From Pacificispira sp033344895 (GTDB lineage Bacteria > Pseudomonadota > Alphaproteobacteria > UBA8366 > Aestuariispiraceae), in NCBI GenBank assembly GCA_965229685.1, contig OZ245920.1, positions 2,356,001-2,420,000 of the forward strand: a DNA stretch of 64,000 nucleotides, in the 5' to 3' direction. A model generated the notes under the pieces. That model was not told where the DNA came from and ran no database searches. It worked only from the letters and a program-made list of their open reading frames with translations. The stretch's first letter is position 1. The number at the start of each line of letters is the position of its first letter. The translations under genes were made by a program, and so were the position numbers. Shown one piece after another: positions 34,439-43,800 of the stretch.

Positions 34439-36088
34439 GTGGGCGGACTGCTGGATACCATTCGCAATATCGGCATGCCACGGCTGACGGCGATCGTTGC
34501 CGGGACCGCAACCATGCTGGGTCTGTTGCTATTCCTGGTCATCAACGGCGCCAAGCCGGAAATGGCCCTGCTCTACAGCGACCTGGACCCCCAATCGACA
34601 AACCAGATCGCCGATCAACTGGCCAGCCGCGGCGTTGAATACAGCATGTCCAACGACCAGTCGCGGATTTCCGTGCCGCGCGATCAGGTCTCGCAACTCC
34701 GTCTGGAATTCGCCGAACAGGGTCTCAGCGGTGGGGTCGTCGGCTACGACATCTTCGACCGAGACGAAAGCCTGGGACAGTCCAGTTTCGAGCAGGAAAT
34801 CAACCGGCTGCGGGCGCTGGAAGGCGAGTTGTCGCGGACCATCGCATCGATCGACAATGTGCGCGGCGCCCGTGTCCACATCGTGATGCCGCGCCGGGAG
34901 GTCTTCACCCGTACGCCGCAGCAGGCAACCGCATCCATCATCATCAAGATGCGCGGCGCCTACCGTCTGGACCGCACGCAGACGGCCGCAATCCAGCAAC
35001 TGGTCGCGACCGCGGTTCCGCAGCTTAGCCCGCAGAAGATCACCATCATCGACGATCGAGGCACCCTGCTCCATGGCGGCGGCGACACCGACGATGGTGG
35101 CCTGGGCGCGGACAGTATTGCCGACATGCGCACCGGCTTCGAAAGCCGTCTTTCGGGCAAGGTCACCGAAATGCTGGAACGCGTCGTCGGCGTCGGCAAG
35201 GCGCGGGTCGAAATCAGCGCGGAGATGGATTTCTCCCAGGAAGTTCAGAACATTCAGTCCTATGACCCGGAACAACAGGTCCTGGTCTCCTCCCGCGAGA
35301 CGGAAAACACGTCGCAGTCTTCCGAAGCAGCCCAGGACAATGTGACTGTCGGAAACAACCTCCCGGACGCCGGCGGGCTGGGCGGGGGCGCGTCAGGCGA
35401 TACCGAAACCTCGACCAGCACGGAATCGATCCAGAATTTCCAGACCGGCAACACCCGCACGGAACGTATTGTGCCGCCAGGCCGGGTGGAACGCCTGTCG
35501 GTTGCCGTCGTCGTCGACGGCATCCGCCAGCCTGACGGCACCTATGAAAGCCGCTCTGACGAGGAGATGGAAGTTCTGCGGGAACTGGTGGAATCCGCCG
35601 TCGGGGTCGATCGCGGCCGCGGCGATCAGGTGACCATCCACAATCTGCGCTTCGAGGACGTGCCGGTCTACGAGCCGCTGGACGAGCAGGAGGTGCTGGG
35701 CATCCCGATCCCGGTGTCCGATCTGCGCGCAATCGGTCAGACGTCGATCATCGCCCTGCTGGTGCTGCTGATCGCCTTCGTGATCGTCCGCCCGCTGGTA
35801 ACCCGGCTGCTGGACATGCAGCAACAGGCCGCCGCCGCGCGTGCTGCCGCGGATCAGCCGACCATGATCACCGATCAGTCCGGCGGCGCCGTCGCCGCGG
35901 CAGGCGGCATGGAAGGCGCGATGGTGCCGCACGAGGGTGGCGAAGAGTTCGAATCCATGATCGACATCGCCCATATCGAAGGCCGGGTGAAGGCGTCGTC
36001 CCTGAAGAAGATCGGCGAGATCGTCGATAAGCATCCGGAAGAGGCCGTTTCGATCCTGCGGAATTGGATGTATCAGGAATCGAACTAA
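34439..36088 (+). CDS. fliF: Flagellar MS-ring protein FliF
   Basis: 549 aa from GTG 34439, chosen because GAGGAG precedes it and the protein then starts GGLLDTIRNIGMPRL; an ATG at 34364 adds 25 unconserved residues. A first membrane span lies at about 15-35. The YscJ/FliF domain includes ALLYSDLDPQSTNQIADQLASRGVEY and SFEQEINRLRALEGELSRTIASIDNVRGARVHIVMP. The second span is at about 435-455 (IIALLVLLIAFVIVRPLV). The C-terminal tail IEGRVKASSLKKIGEIVDKHPEEAVSILRNWMY binds FliG. Confidence 0.95.
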   Translation: MGGLLDTIRNIGMPRLTAIVAGTATMLGLLLFLVINGAKPEMALLYSDLDPQSTNQIADQLASRGVEYSMSNDQSRISVPRDQVSQLRLEFAEQGLSGGVVGYDIFDRDESLGQSSFEQEINRLRALEGELSRTIASIDNVRGARVHIVMPRREVFTRTPQQATASIIIKMRGAYRLDRTQTAAIQQLVATAVPQLSPQKITIIDDRGTLLHGGGDTDDGGLGADSIADMRTGFESRLSGKVTEMLERVVGVGKARVEISAEMDFSQEVQNIQSYDPEQQVLVSSRETENTSQSSEAAQDNVTVGNNLPDAGGLGGGASGDTETSTSTESIQNFQTGNTRTERIVPPGRVERLSVAVVVDGIRQPDGTYESRSDEEMEVLRELVESAVGVDRGRGDQVTIHNLRFEDVPVYEPLDEQEVLGIPIPVSDLRAIGQTSIIALLVLLIAFVIVRPLVTRLLDMQQQAAAARAAADQPTMITDQSGGAVAAAGGMEGAMVPHEGGEEFESMIDIAHIEGRVKASSLKKIGEIVDKHPEEAVSILRNWMYQESN

Positions 36089-36242
36089 ATTTAGTGAAAC
36101 GCGTCGGGTTCCAGCGGTTTACCATGTTGGAACCGCCGGACTCGCCGTATAAGGATGGATTGGATGCCCGACCCGGGCGGCCGGGGGCGACCGGTCCCGC
36201 GTCCGGGCGGATGCGAGTAGAGAAATTGGCGACACCGGAACG

Positions 36243-37259
36243 ATGCGCGTACGCGACGACTACAGAAGTCTGAACGGCCCAGAGAAAGCCGCCATGATGA
36301 TCCTGGCCATCGGCGAGGACAACGCGGTCAAGCTGTTCACGCATATGGACGACGAGGAAATCCGCGAGATTTCCCAGACCATGGCCAATCTGGGCACGGT
36401 CAGTTCCAATCTGGTCGAGCGCCTTTTCGTGGAGTTCGCGGAGCAGATTTCCTCCACCGGATCGCTGGTCGGTTCCTACGAGTCCACCGAACGGTTGCTG
36501 GCCAAGGCCCTGGACCCGGACAAGGTCGCGCAGATCATGGAGGAAATCCGTGGTCCCGCCGGCCGGACAATGTGGGACAAGCTGGCGAATGTGAACGAAG
36601 TCGTCCTCGCCAACTATCTGAAGAACGAATACCCGCAGACCGTCGCCGTCGTCCTGTCGAAGATCAAGTCGGACCATGCCAGCCGGGTGCTGGCCGCCCT
36701 GCCCGAGAGCTTCGCGATGGAGGTCATCATGCGCATGTTGCGCATGGAGGCCGTGCAGAAGGAGGTCCTGGACGATGTCGAACGCACCCTGCGCAACGAG
36801 TTCATGACCAACCTGGCCCGCACGGCGCGACGCGACAGCCACGAGATGATGGCGGAAATCTTCAACGCGCTGGACCGGAACACCGAGAACCGGTTCATGA
36901 CGCTTCTGGAAGAGCGGAACCGCGACAGCGCGGAACGCATCAAGGCGCTGATGTTCACCTTCGAGGATCTGCAGAAACTGGATCCAAGCGGAATCCAGAC
37001 GCTGTTGCGGAATGTCGACAAGGACAAGCTGGGCACGGCCCTGAAGGGCTCGTCCGAGCAGATCAAGGAAATGTTCTTCTCCAACATGTCCGAACGCGCC
37101 GCCAAGATTCTGCGCGAGGACATGAATGCCATGGGTCCGGTCCGTCTGCGCGACGTCGACGAGGCCCAGATGGAGATGGTCAATCTGGCCAAGGACCTGG
37201 CCGCCAAGGGCGAGATCGTGATCTCCGAAGGCGGCGCCGACGACGAGTTGATCTATTGA
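36243..37259 (+). CDS. fliG: Flagellar motor switch protein FliG
   Basis: 338 aa. N-terminal GPEKAAMMILAIGEDNAVKLFTHMDDEEIREISQTMANLG binds FliF; the middle domain contains the NEYPQTVAVVLSKIKSDHASRVLAALPE block (EHPQ-equivalent NEYPQ); the C-terminal torque helix has FTFEDLQKLDPSGIQTLLRNVDKDKLGTALKGSSEQIKEMFFSNMSERAAKILREDM with the alternating charges that meet MotA. It follows fliF after 154 bp without a clear ribosome site, then precedes fliH. Confidence 0.95.
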   Translation: MRVRDDYRSLNGPEKAAMMILAIGEDNAVKLFTHMDDEEIREISQTMANLGTVSSNLVERLFVEFAEQISSTGSLVGSYESTERLLAKALDPDKVAQIMEEIRGPAGRTMWDKLANVNEVVLANYLKNEYPQTVAVVLSKIKSDHASRVLAALPESFAMEVIMRMLRMEAVQKEVLDDVERTLRNEFMTNLARTARRDSHEMMAEIFNALDRNTENRFMTLLEERNRDSAERIKALMFTFEDLQKLDPSGIQTLLRNVDKDKLGTALKGSSEQIKEMFFSNMSERAAKILREDMNAMGPVRLRDVDEAQMEMVNLAKDLAAKGEIVISEGGADDELIY

Positions 37260-37287
37260 GCGCGGAACGCAACGGAGCCGCCCTGTA

Positions 37288-38151
37288 ATGGCGAAATCGG
37301 CCCGGAAGGTAAACATGAAGCCGTTCCTGTTCGAGCGCACGTTCGACGAGCGCGGCAACGACCTGACTGCCCTGAAGAAGGCGGCCGAGGAGAAGGCTGC
37401 GGCGGAATCGGAGGCGGCCGAACCCGCGGAACCCGAAGTTCCGGTCATCTATACCGAGGACGACCTCGCCGCGGCCAAGCAGGACTCCTACATGGAGGGG
37501 CATGCCGACGGATTCCGCGAAGGCCATGCCGAGGCGATGGACTCGCTGGAACAGCAGTTAAACGACCTGCTGGAGCGCCTGGCGCCGCTGGTGTCCGAGC
37601 TGGGTGAGGCACAGCGCAACGCGAATGAGCGTGCGCAGGCCAACATGGCGCGGATCGTGCAGGAACTGATGACGAAGATCATGCCGGTCTATATCCGCAA
37701 GCATGGCTGCGACGAGGCCCTGGCCGTCGTGTCAGAATGCCTGGCTGAATTGCAAGATCCAGGGCGCCTGACGATCCATTTGTCGGAGGAAACGGCGGAC
37801 TTGCTGGGGGATCGGCTGAACAAGGCGGCACAGCGCGCCGGGTTCGAAGGTCAGATCCGTCTTCTGACGGATGAGGAACTGGGTCCGTCCGACGTTCGTG
37901 TAGATTGGGGAGCCGGCGGCGCGGAACGGCAATACGAGACGATCAAATCCGCCATCGATGAAGCCATCGACCGTGCCGTGGCCCGGATCGAGGCGGAACT
38001 GAACGAGGACGAGGCGGCGGAACCCAGCCGCGAGGCCGTGATGTCACAGCCCGCGGAGGCGCCGCAGCCCGATGCCGCTCTGGACGCGGCTGACGAAACG
38101 CCGGACGATACCGGGATGGATCCCGGTCCGGACCCGGCGGAGGAGCGATAG
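37288..38151 (+). CDS. fliH: Flagellar export apparatus regulator FliH
   Basis: 287 aa. The region about 65-230 has FliH features: GHADGFREGHAEAMDSLEQQLNDLLERLAPL (GxxxG-type repeats), then QELMTKIMPVYIRKHG and VRVDWGAGGAERQYETI, the WxxGxxE-like C-terminal motif of FliH/YscL. Both ends have charged, Ala/Glu/Pro-rich extensions, with the last 45 residues acidic. FliH dimers hold the ATPase FliI near the export gate. It is located between fliG and fliN, the alphaproteobacterial order. Confidence 0.85.
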   Translation: MAKSARKVNMKPFLFERTFDERGNDLTALKKAAEEKAAAESEAAEPAEPEVPVIYTEDDLAAAKQDSYMEGHADGFREGHAEAMDSLEQQLNDLLERLAPLVSELGEAQRNANERAQANMARIVQELMTKIMPVYIRKHGCDEALAVVSECLAELQDPGRLTIHLSEETADLLGDRLNKAAQRAGFEGQIRLLTDEELGPSDVRVDWGAGGAERQYETIKSAIDEAIDRAVARIEAELNEDEAAEPSREAVMSQPAEAPQPDAALDAADETPDDTGMDPGPDPAEER

Positions 38152-38154
38152 GAT

Positions 38155-38574
38155 ATGGCAGACGAAAACGATCCCCAGGACGAAAACGGTCAACCGCCGG
38201 AAGCGGTGGCGGCCGAAGGCGGTGCCACGCCGAACGACTTCGATCTGCAGGAGCTCGGAGACGGCACCAGTACGGACGACTACCTCGACCCGCGTGCCGC
38301 CGAATTGATGGCGCCGACGGGTGCCCGCGATCTGGAGGCCGTCTACGAGATCCCGGTGCAGGTTGCCGCGGTTTTGGGCAAGGCGTCGATGCAGGTCAGT
38401 CAGCTGCTGAAACTGGGCCGCGGCGCGGTGGTGGAACTGGACCGCAAGGTCGGTGAAGCGATCGACATCTACGTCAACAACCGGCTTGTCGCGCGTGGCG
38501 AGGTGGTTCTGGTCGATGACAAGTTGGGCGTGACCATGACGGAAATCATCAAATCCGATAAGTCGCAGACCTGA
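38155..38574 (+). CDS. fliN: Flagellar motor switch protein FliN
   Basis: 139 aa. An acidic N-terminal 55 residues is followed by the SpoA domain (about 60-135): LEAVYEIPVQVAAVLGKASMQVSQLLKLGRGAVVELDRKVGEAIDIYVNNRLVARGEVVLVDDKLGVTMTEII. This is a standard FliN C-ring core. The start is 3 nt after the fliH stop with GGAGGAG inside the fliH end. fliM is not in this window. Confidence 0.93.
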   Translation: MADENDPQDENGQPPEAVAAEGGATPNDFDLQELGDGTSTDDYLDPRAAELMAPTGARDLEAVYEIPVQVAAVLGKASMQVSQLLKLGRGAVVELDRKVGEAIDIYVNNRLVARGEVVLVDDKLGVTMTEIIKSDKSQT

Positions 38575-38591
38575 TCGGACAGAGGGCGTCG

Positions 38592-39428
38592 ATGGCAACC
38601 GATACGCAGCCGGGACAAGGCGGTCAGCGCCCCCTCACCCAACCCGCAACCCGCGGGTCGGTGGATATCGCCACGATTTTCGGCATTCTCGGCGCTGCCA
38701 TTCTGATCGGAACGGCCATCGTTCTGGGCGGCAGCCCGAGTTCCTTCATTGATTATCCTTCGGTTCTAATCGTCATCGGCGGCACCTTTGGCGTCGTTAC
38801 GGCCTGTTTCTCGCTTCGTGACATGGCGGGGGCCTTTCGCACCGTCGGGCGAACCTTCTTCCGTAGCAACCTGGACGCCGGCGAGGCCGCGACGCAGCTC
38901 CTGCAATTGGCGCAGATCGCCCGCTATCGCGGTGTCTTGGCCATTCAGAGCTACATGCCCGCCGTCGAAGACCGCGAAATGCTGCGGGCCGGCCTGTCCA
39001 TGGTCGTCGACGGCACGCCGGGGGAGGATGTCGAACGCATCATGCGGCGCGAAGTACAGGCCATCGCCCAGCGTCAGAGCCGATCGGTCTCGATCCTGAA
39101 GAAGGCAGCGGAAATTTCCCCGGCCATGGGCTTGATCGGTACCCTGGTCGGGCTGATCCAGATGCTGGCAAATCTCGACGACCCCAATACGATCGGACCG
39201 TCCATGGCGGTCGCGCTGCTGACCACCTTCTACGGCGCCCTGCTGTCCAACGTCGTGTTCACGCCCCTGGCCTCCAAGATGGAGCGTAATGCGACCGAGG
39301 AAATGCTGCTGAACCAGCTTTACGTCATGGCGGCGTCCTCAATCGGGCGTCAGGAAAACCCTCGCCGCCTCGAGATGTTGTTCAATACCGTTCTGCCCCC
39401 GTCTCAGCGGGTGGACTATTTCGGATAG
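38592..39428 (+). CDS. motA: MotA/PomA-type stator protein
   Basis: 278 aa. Four membrane segments are predictable (about 25-46, 54-74, 168-190, 200-222). The MotA/TolQ/ExbB core has SILKKAAEISPAMGLIGTLVGLIQMLANLDDPNTIGPSMAVALLTTFYGALLSNVVFTPLASKME, with the proline and GTLVGL motif of stator A subunits. It is PomA-like in length and wording, as opposed to the longer E. coli MotA. Its partner motB is not adjacent. It lies between fliN and flbD, only 17 nt after fliN, so the stator gene is part of the fli operon. Confidence 0.88.
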   Translation: MATDTQPGQGGQRPLTQPATRGSVDIATIFGILGAAILIGTAIVLGGSPSSFIDYPSVLIVIGGTFGVVTACFSLRDMAGAFRTVGRTFFRSNLDAGEAATQLLQLAQIARYRGVLAIQSYMPAVEDREMLRAGLSMVVDGTPGEDVERIMRREVQAIAQRQSRSVSILKKAAEISPAMGLIGTLVGLIQMLANLDDPNTIGPSMAVALLTTFYGALLSNVVFTPLASKMERNATEEMLLNQLYVMAASSIGRQENPRRLEMLFNTVLPPSQRVDYFG

Positions 39429-39433
39429 GTCCC

Positions 39434-40828
39434 ATGAAGCTTTTGATTATCGGCACACTGGAAGGACATATGACCGGCGCCAGCCAGATCGCGATCAAGC
39501 GCGGCGCCAAGGTCGCTGCGGTGGATTCCATCGATCAGGGGCTGGAGCATCTCCGGTCAGGCAAGGGTGCGGACCTAGTTCTGATCGACGTCCGGCTGAA
39601 TGTCGAACGCCTGTGCAAGGGGCTGGAGGCGGAGCATATCAACACGCCGGTCGTCGCCTGCGGTATCGAAGGAACCGAAGCGTCCGCCGCCGCAGGTGCC
39701 ATCCGGGCCGGCGCGAAGGAATATCTGCCGCTGCCGCCGGATCCGGACCTGATCGCCGCCGTGCTGGAAGCCGTCGCCGAAGAAAGCAGCAGCATCATCC
39801 ATCGCGATCCGGCGACCCAGCGCGTCATCAAATTGGCCGATCAGATCGCGCCGTCCGACGCATCGGTCCTGATCACCGGGCAGTCCGGTACAGGCAAGGA
39901 AGTGATGGCGCGCTACATCCATGCCAAGTCGCGGCGTGCGACCGGAAACTTCGTCGCCGTCAACTGCGCGGCAATCCCGGAGAACCTTCTGGAAAGCGAG
40001 CTTTTCGGACATGAGAAGGGCGCCTTCTCCGGCGCCATCGCACGCCGTGTCGGCAAGTTCGAGGAGGCGGATGGCGGCACCCTGCTGCTGGACGAGGTCA
40101 GCGAGATGGATCCGCGCCTTCAGGCCAAGCTGCTGCGCGCCATTCAGGAACGCGAGATCGACCGGGTCGGCGGCAGCAAGCCGGTCAAGGTGGATGTCCG
40201 CATCCTGGCGACCTCAAACCGCAATCTTCAGGAATCCGTGAAGGCGGGCGATTTCCGCGAAGATCTCTACTATCGCCTGAACGTGGTCAATCTGAGCCTG
40301 CCCGCCCTGGCGGAGCGGCCGATGGATGTTCCGCTGCTGGCCGACTATTTCATCAAGAAGTATACCGAGGCCAACGGCATGCCGGTCCGCGCCCTGTCCA
40401 GGGATGCCGCCGCGATGCTGCAGGCCTATCATTGGCCGGGCAACGTCCGGGAGTTGGAGAACACGATGCATCGTGCTGTTCTGCTGGCCTCCGGTGATGA
40501 GATCGGCACGGATGCCATCCTGCTGACCGAAGCAGCTGCCGCTGCGTCGTCTCCTGCCGTGCCGAACGAAGCCCCCGCCGTCTCGCCGCCGCCGGAAGCC
40601 GCTGTTCCGGGATCGGTCGCCGGCAATGCCGGGGGCGATACGCAATCCATGGTCGGACGCACGGTGGCCGATGTCGAACGCGATCTGATCATCGGCACAT
40701 TGGGACATTGCCTGGGCAACCGAACCCACGCGGCCAACATCCTGGGAATCTCGATCCGCACGCTGCGGAACAAGCTGAAACAGTATTCGGAAGAAGGTCA
40801 CGCCGTCCCGGCGCCGGGCGAATCGTGA
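39434..40828 (+). CDS. flbD: Sigma-54-dependent flagellar activator FlbD
   Basis: 464 aa. N-terminal receiver-like domain (1-115) with LVLIDVRL as the acceptor-site equivalent but no acidic pair after the first strand. The AAA+ domain (about 125-350) contains Walker A GQSGTGKE, Walker B GGTLLLDEVSEM and the sigma-54 contact loop, which reads GAFSGA rather than GAFTGA. A Fis-type helix-turn-helix (THAANILGISIRTLRNKLKQY) ends the protein. FlbD activates late flagellar promoters and is tuned by FliX. The sigma-54 elements upstream of flgI, flgL and fliK are its probable targets. Confidence 0.93.
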   Translation: MKLLIIGTLEGHMTGASQIAIKRGAKVAAVDSIDQGLEHLRSGKGADLVLIDVRLNVERLCKGLEAEHINTPVVACGIEGTEASAAAGAIRAGAKEYLPLPPDPDLIAAVLEAVAEESSSIIHRDPATQRVIKLADQIAPSDASVLITGQSGTGKEVMARYIHAKSRRATGNFVAVNCAAIPENLLESELFGHEKGAFSGAIARRVGKFEEADGGTLLLDEVSEMDPRLQAKLLRAIQEREIDRVGGSKPVKVDVRILATSNRNLQESVKAGDFREDLYYRLNVVNLSLPALAERPMDVPLLADYFIKKYTEANGMPVRALSRDAAAMLQAYHWPGNVRELENTMHRAVLLASGDEIGTDAILLTEAAAAASSPAVPNEAPAVSPPPEAAVPGSVAGNAGGDTQSMVGRTVADVERDLIIGTLGHCLGNRTHAANILGISIRTLRNKLKQYSEEGHAVPAPGES

Positions 40829-40881
40829 CAGGTAGGCTGACGGGTTGCAGCGGCAATGACGCTGAAGGATAGACGAAACGA

Positions 40882-43008
40882 ATGGCGCAGACGGATGGCT
40901 CCGGCAATCGGGTAACGCGTGGCCCCGGCGGTGAAACCGGGCAACGGCTGCGTGCGGCCTTTACCAGCACGGAACTGTTCCTGCCGGTCGGCATCGTCGC
41001 CATTCTGGTCCTGCTGCTGATCCCCCTGCCCACCTGGCTTCTGGACCTTTCCCTGACGATCTCGATCACCCTGTCGGTCATCATCCTGATGACGGTGGTG
41101 TTCATCGTCACCCCCCTGGAACTGACCAGTTTTCCGACAATCCTGCTGATCGCGACCATGCTCAGGCTGGGGCTCAACGTCGCCTCGACCCGTTTGATCC
41201 TGTCGGAAGGGCATACCGGTACCGATGCAGCGGGCCAGGTTATCGAGGCCTTCGGCGGCTTCGTCGCGGGCGGCAACTATGTCATCGGGGTGATCGTCTT
41301 CTCGATCCTTGTGCTGATCAATTTCATCGTCATCACGAAAGGTGCGGGTCGTATCGCCGAAGTCGCCGCACGTTTCACCCTGGACGCCATGCCGGGCAAG
41401 CAGATGGCAATCGACGCCGACCTGTCATCCGGCCTGATCAACGAGGACCAGGCGCGCAAGCGGCGTAAGGATCTGGAAAGCGAAAGCTCCTTCTTCGGGG
41501 CCATGGATGGTGCGTCGAAGTTTGTCCGCGGTGATGCGATCGCCGGGATCCTGATCACCTTCATCAACATCGTCGGCGGCATCATCATCGGTGTCGTCCA
41601 GCGCGACATGTCTATGGCCGATGCGGCGGAGAACTACACGCTGCTGACCATCGGCGACGGGCTTGTCAGCCAGATTCCGGCGCTGATCGTATCCGTCGCC
41701 GCCGGTATGCTGGTCACCAAGGCCGGTGTCACGGGCGCAACGGACAAGGCCCTTTTCGGACAATTGTCCGGTTATCCCAGTGCCCTGGGGATTGCATCCG
41801 GACTTCTGCTGCTGATGGCGCTGATCCCGGACCTGCCGGCCTGGCCGTTTCTGATCATGGCGACCCTGGCCGGTGTCGCGGCCTTCATGGTGTCGCAAAC
41901 CAATGCACGCAGGAAGGTCGAGGAGGAAACTCGGGCCCTAGAAGAAGAGGCCGTCGCCGAGGCCGCACCGAAAGAGGAACCGATCTCCGCCGCGCTACAG
42001 ATCGATCTGATCCGACTGGAGCTCGGCTATGGGCTGCTGCCGCTGATCAACGCATCGCAGGAACACAAGCTCACGGACCAGATCAAGGCGCTGCGGCGGC
42101 AACTGGCCGGCGACATGGGCTTTGTGATGCCGGCCGTGCGCATTCAGGACAACCTGCAGCTTCCCGGGAACACCTACATCATTCGCGTCAAGGAGATCGA
42201 GGCCGGGCGCGGCGACCTGCGGCCGAACATGCAGCTGTGCATGGACCCGCGCGGCGACAAGATCTCTTTGCCGGGCGAAGCGACGGTCGAGCCTACCTTC
42301 GGCCTGCCGGCCGTGTGGATCCAGGAGAACCAGCGCGAGGAGGCCATGTTCCGCGGCTATACGGTGGTCGACAGTGCCACCGTCATCACCACGCATCTGA
42401 CCGAGATCATCAAGGACAACATGTCCGAACTTCTGTCCTATGCGGAGACGCAGAAGCTGCTGGATGAACTGCCGCAGGGACAGCAGAAGCTGGTGTCCGA
42501 CCTGATCCCGAACCAGATCGCCCTCGGTGCCGTTCAGCGAGTCCTGCAGAACCTGCTGAACGAACGCGTCTCTATCCGGGATCTGCCGACAATTCTGGAG
42601 GGGATCTCGGAAGCCGTGGGCTATACGCGAAACCTGACCCAGATCACGGAGCACGTCCGTTCGCGACTGGCACGTCAGCTGTCCGATGCCTACACCAACG
42701 ACGCCGGTTTCGTTGCGCTGGTCACGCTAAGCCCGGCCTGGGAACAGGCCTTCATCGAAAGCATCGTCGGACAGGGCGAGGAGAAACAGCTCGCCATGGC
42801 GCCATCGAAGCTGCAGGAGTTCATCAACCAGGTCCGCACTGTCTTCGAAAGACAGGCCATGCAGGGTGAGACCCCTGCCCTGCTGGTTGGTCCGGCGATC
42901 CGCCCCTATGTGCGATCCGTCATCGAACGCTTCCGCCCGGTCACGGTGGTGATGAGCCAGAACGAAATTCATCCCAAGGCCAAGATCAAGACCGTCGATC
43001 AGATCTGA
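40882..43008 (+). CDS. flhA: Flagellar export gate protein FlhA
   Basis: 708 aa. The N-terminal half has about eight membrane spans and the FHIPEP-type cytoplasmic loop (TLDAMPGKQMAIDADLSSGLINEDQARKRRKDLESESSFFGAMDGASKFVRGDAIAGILI). The C-terminal cytoplasmic domain (about 370-708) includes LELGYGLLPLI, DPRGDKI and the end block VLSQNEI-like VVMSQNEIHPKAKI. It forms the nonameric docking ring of the export gate. Its usual neighbours fliR and flhB are not found after it; a short unknown minus-strand gene and flhF follow. Confidence 0.96.
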   Translation: MAQTDGSGNRVTRGPGGETGQRLRAAFTSTELFLPVGIVAILVLLLIPLPTWLLDLSLTISITLSVIILMTVVFIVTPLELTSFPTILLIATMLRLGLNVASTRLILSEGHTGTDAAGQVIEAFGGFVAGGNYVIGVIVFSILVLINFIVITKGAGRIAEVAARFTLDAMPGKQMAIDADLSSGLINEDQARKRRKDLESESSFFGAMDGASKFVRGDAIAGILITFINIVGGIIIGVVQRDMSMADAAENYTLLTIGDGLVSQIPALIVSVAAGMLVTKAGVTGATDKALFGQLSGYPSALGIASGLLLLMALIPDLPAWPFLIMATLAGVAAFMVSQTNARRKVEEETRALEEEAVAEAAPKEEPISAALQIDLIRLELGYGLLPLINASQEHKLTDQIKALRRQLAGDMGFVMPAVRIQDNLQLPGNTYIIRVKEIEAGRGDLRPNMQLCMDPRGDKISLPGEATVEPTFGLPAVWIQENQREEAMFRGYTVVDSATVITTHLTEIIKDNMSELLSYAETQKLLDELPQGQQKLVSDLIPNQIALGAVQRVLQNLLNERVSIRDLPTILEGISEAVGYTRNLTQITEHVRSRLARQLSDAYTNDAGFVALVTLSPAWEQAFIESIVGQGEEKQLAMAPSKLQEFINQVRTVFERQAMQGETPALLVGPAIRPYVRSVIERFRPVTVVMSQNEIHPKAKIKTVDQI

Positions 43009-43034
43009 CATTCAGGCTGCGAAGTCGGTCCGTG

Positions 43035-43682
43035 TCAGGCCAGGATGCTCAGAATGCTGGTGGACGGTGCCGGCGGCGGGGCCTGCCCCAGCATCGCTGC
43101 CACGGATTGAAGCGCGTGCTGCGCCCGACGGATGTTGCGCCGCGCGGTCAGGTCGTTTCTGGCCCCGGACTGCGCCACATCGACCAGTCCGGCGATACTC
43201 GACCGCAGCGCCAGAACGTCGACGACGAACGCCTTGTCCAGCGGCTCGTCCTCGACCGCCTTCTTGAGGACATCCAACTGGGCGCGCAATTTTTCCCGAA
43301 TGGCGGCCCCATCGTCTTCGGCGCCGATTTCAAGCGAGGTGTGACCGTTCTTCATACCGGGCATGCCGAGGCCCGCACCAGGGTCCGCATAGTCGCGCAC
43401 CGCGGCTTTCAGATCCTGCCCCAGCCGCGCTGCCTGTTGTGCCGCTGTTTTCGGACTGGCAATGGCGAACCACCGCATGATTTGCATCTGTTCGCGCAGT
43501 TGCTTGACGCGCTGGGCGGCAAACGCCTTGCGGGTCTCCTTCGCCTTCTCAACCGCGGCTTCCATGCTCTGGACAGCCTGCGGCTTCTCGGAAAGACGCG
43601 ATTCCGTTACAGATTTTCGGTGTTTGGTCGGGCCGCTGGCGGCTGTTGGCAGACCGGCCTGTGACGATCCTTGCACGATCAT
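43035..43682 (-). CDS. Uncharacterised coiled-coil protein between flhA and flhF
   Basis: 215 aa from ATG 43682; a longer frame to 43802 would overlap the flhF start. Residues about 40-80 and 100-200 are strongly helical (AAVEKAKETRKAFAAQRVKQLREQMQIMRWFA, then REKLRAQLDVLKKAVEDEPLDKAFVVDVLALRSSIAGLVDVAQ). The N- and C-termini are Ser/Ala/Pro-rich. No signal peptide, membrane span or known motif. I do not recognise the family. Position inside the flagellar cluster, divergent from flhF across 118 bp, suggests a flagellar role, but nothing shows it. Confidence 0.7.
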   Translation of the reverse strand: MIVQGSSQAGLPTAASGPTKHRKSVTESRLSEKPQAVQSMEAAVEKAKETRKAFAAQRVKQLREQMQIMRWFAIASPKTAAQQAARLGQDLKAAVRDYADPGAGLGMPGMKNGHTSLEIGAEDDGAAIREKLRAQLDVLKKAVEDEPLDKAFVVDVLALRSSIAGLVDVAQSGARNDLTARRNIRRAQHALQSVAAMLGQAPPPAPSTSILSILA

Positions 43683-43800
43683 GGTTTCTGACCTTTGGCA
43701 TCCGTGCCTTCTGCACGTGGCGCCATTATAGCATGTTTTGGCCGATGCATATCGGATTTCATACTTTCCAGCCGCGAGGACTTCCTCTAGTCCTTTCAAC

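Noticed and set aside
43718..43733. Sigma-54 site upstream of flhF (TGGCGCC-ATTA-TAGCA)
   Set aside because: Spacing is right but three mismatches including the -12 T; below the standard used for the others.
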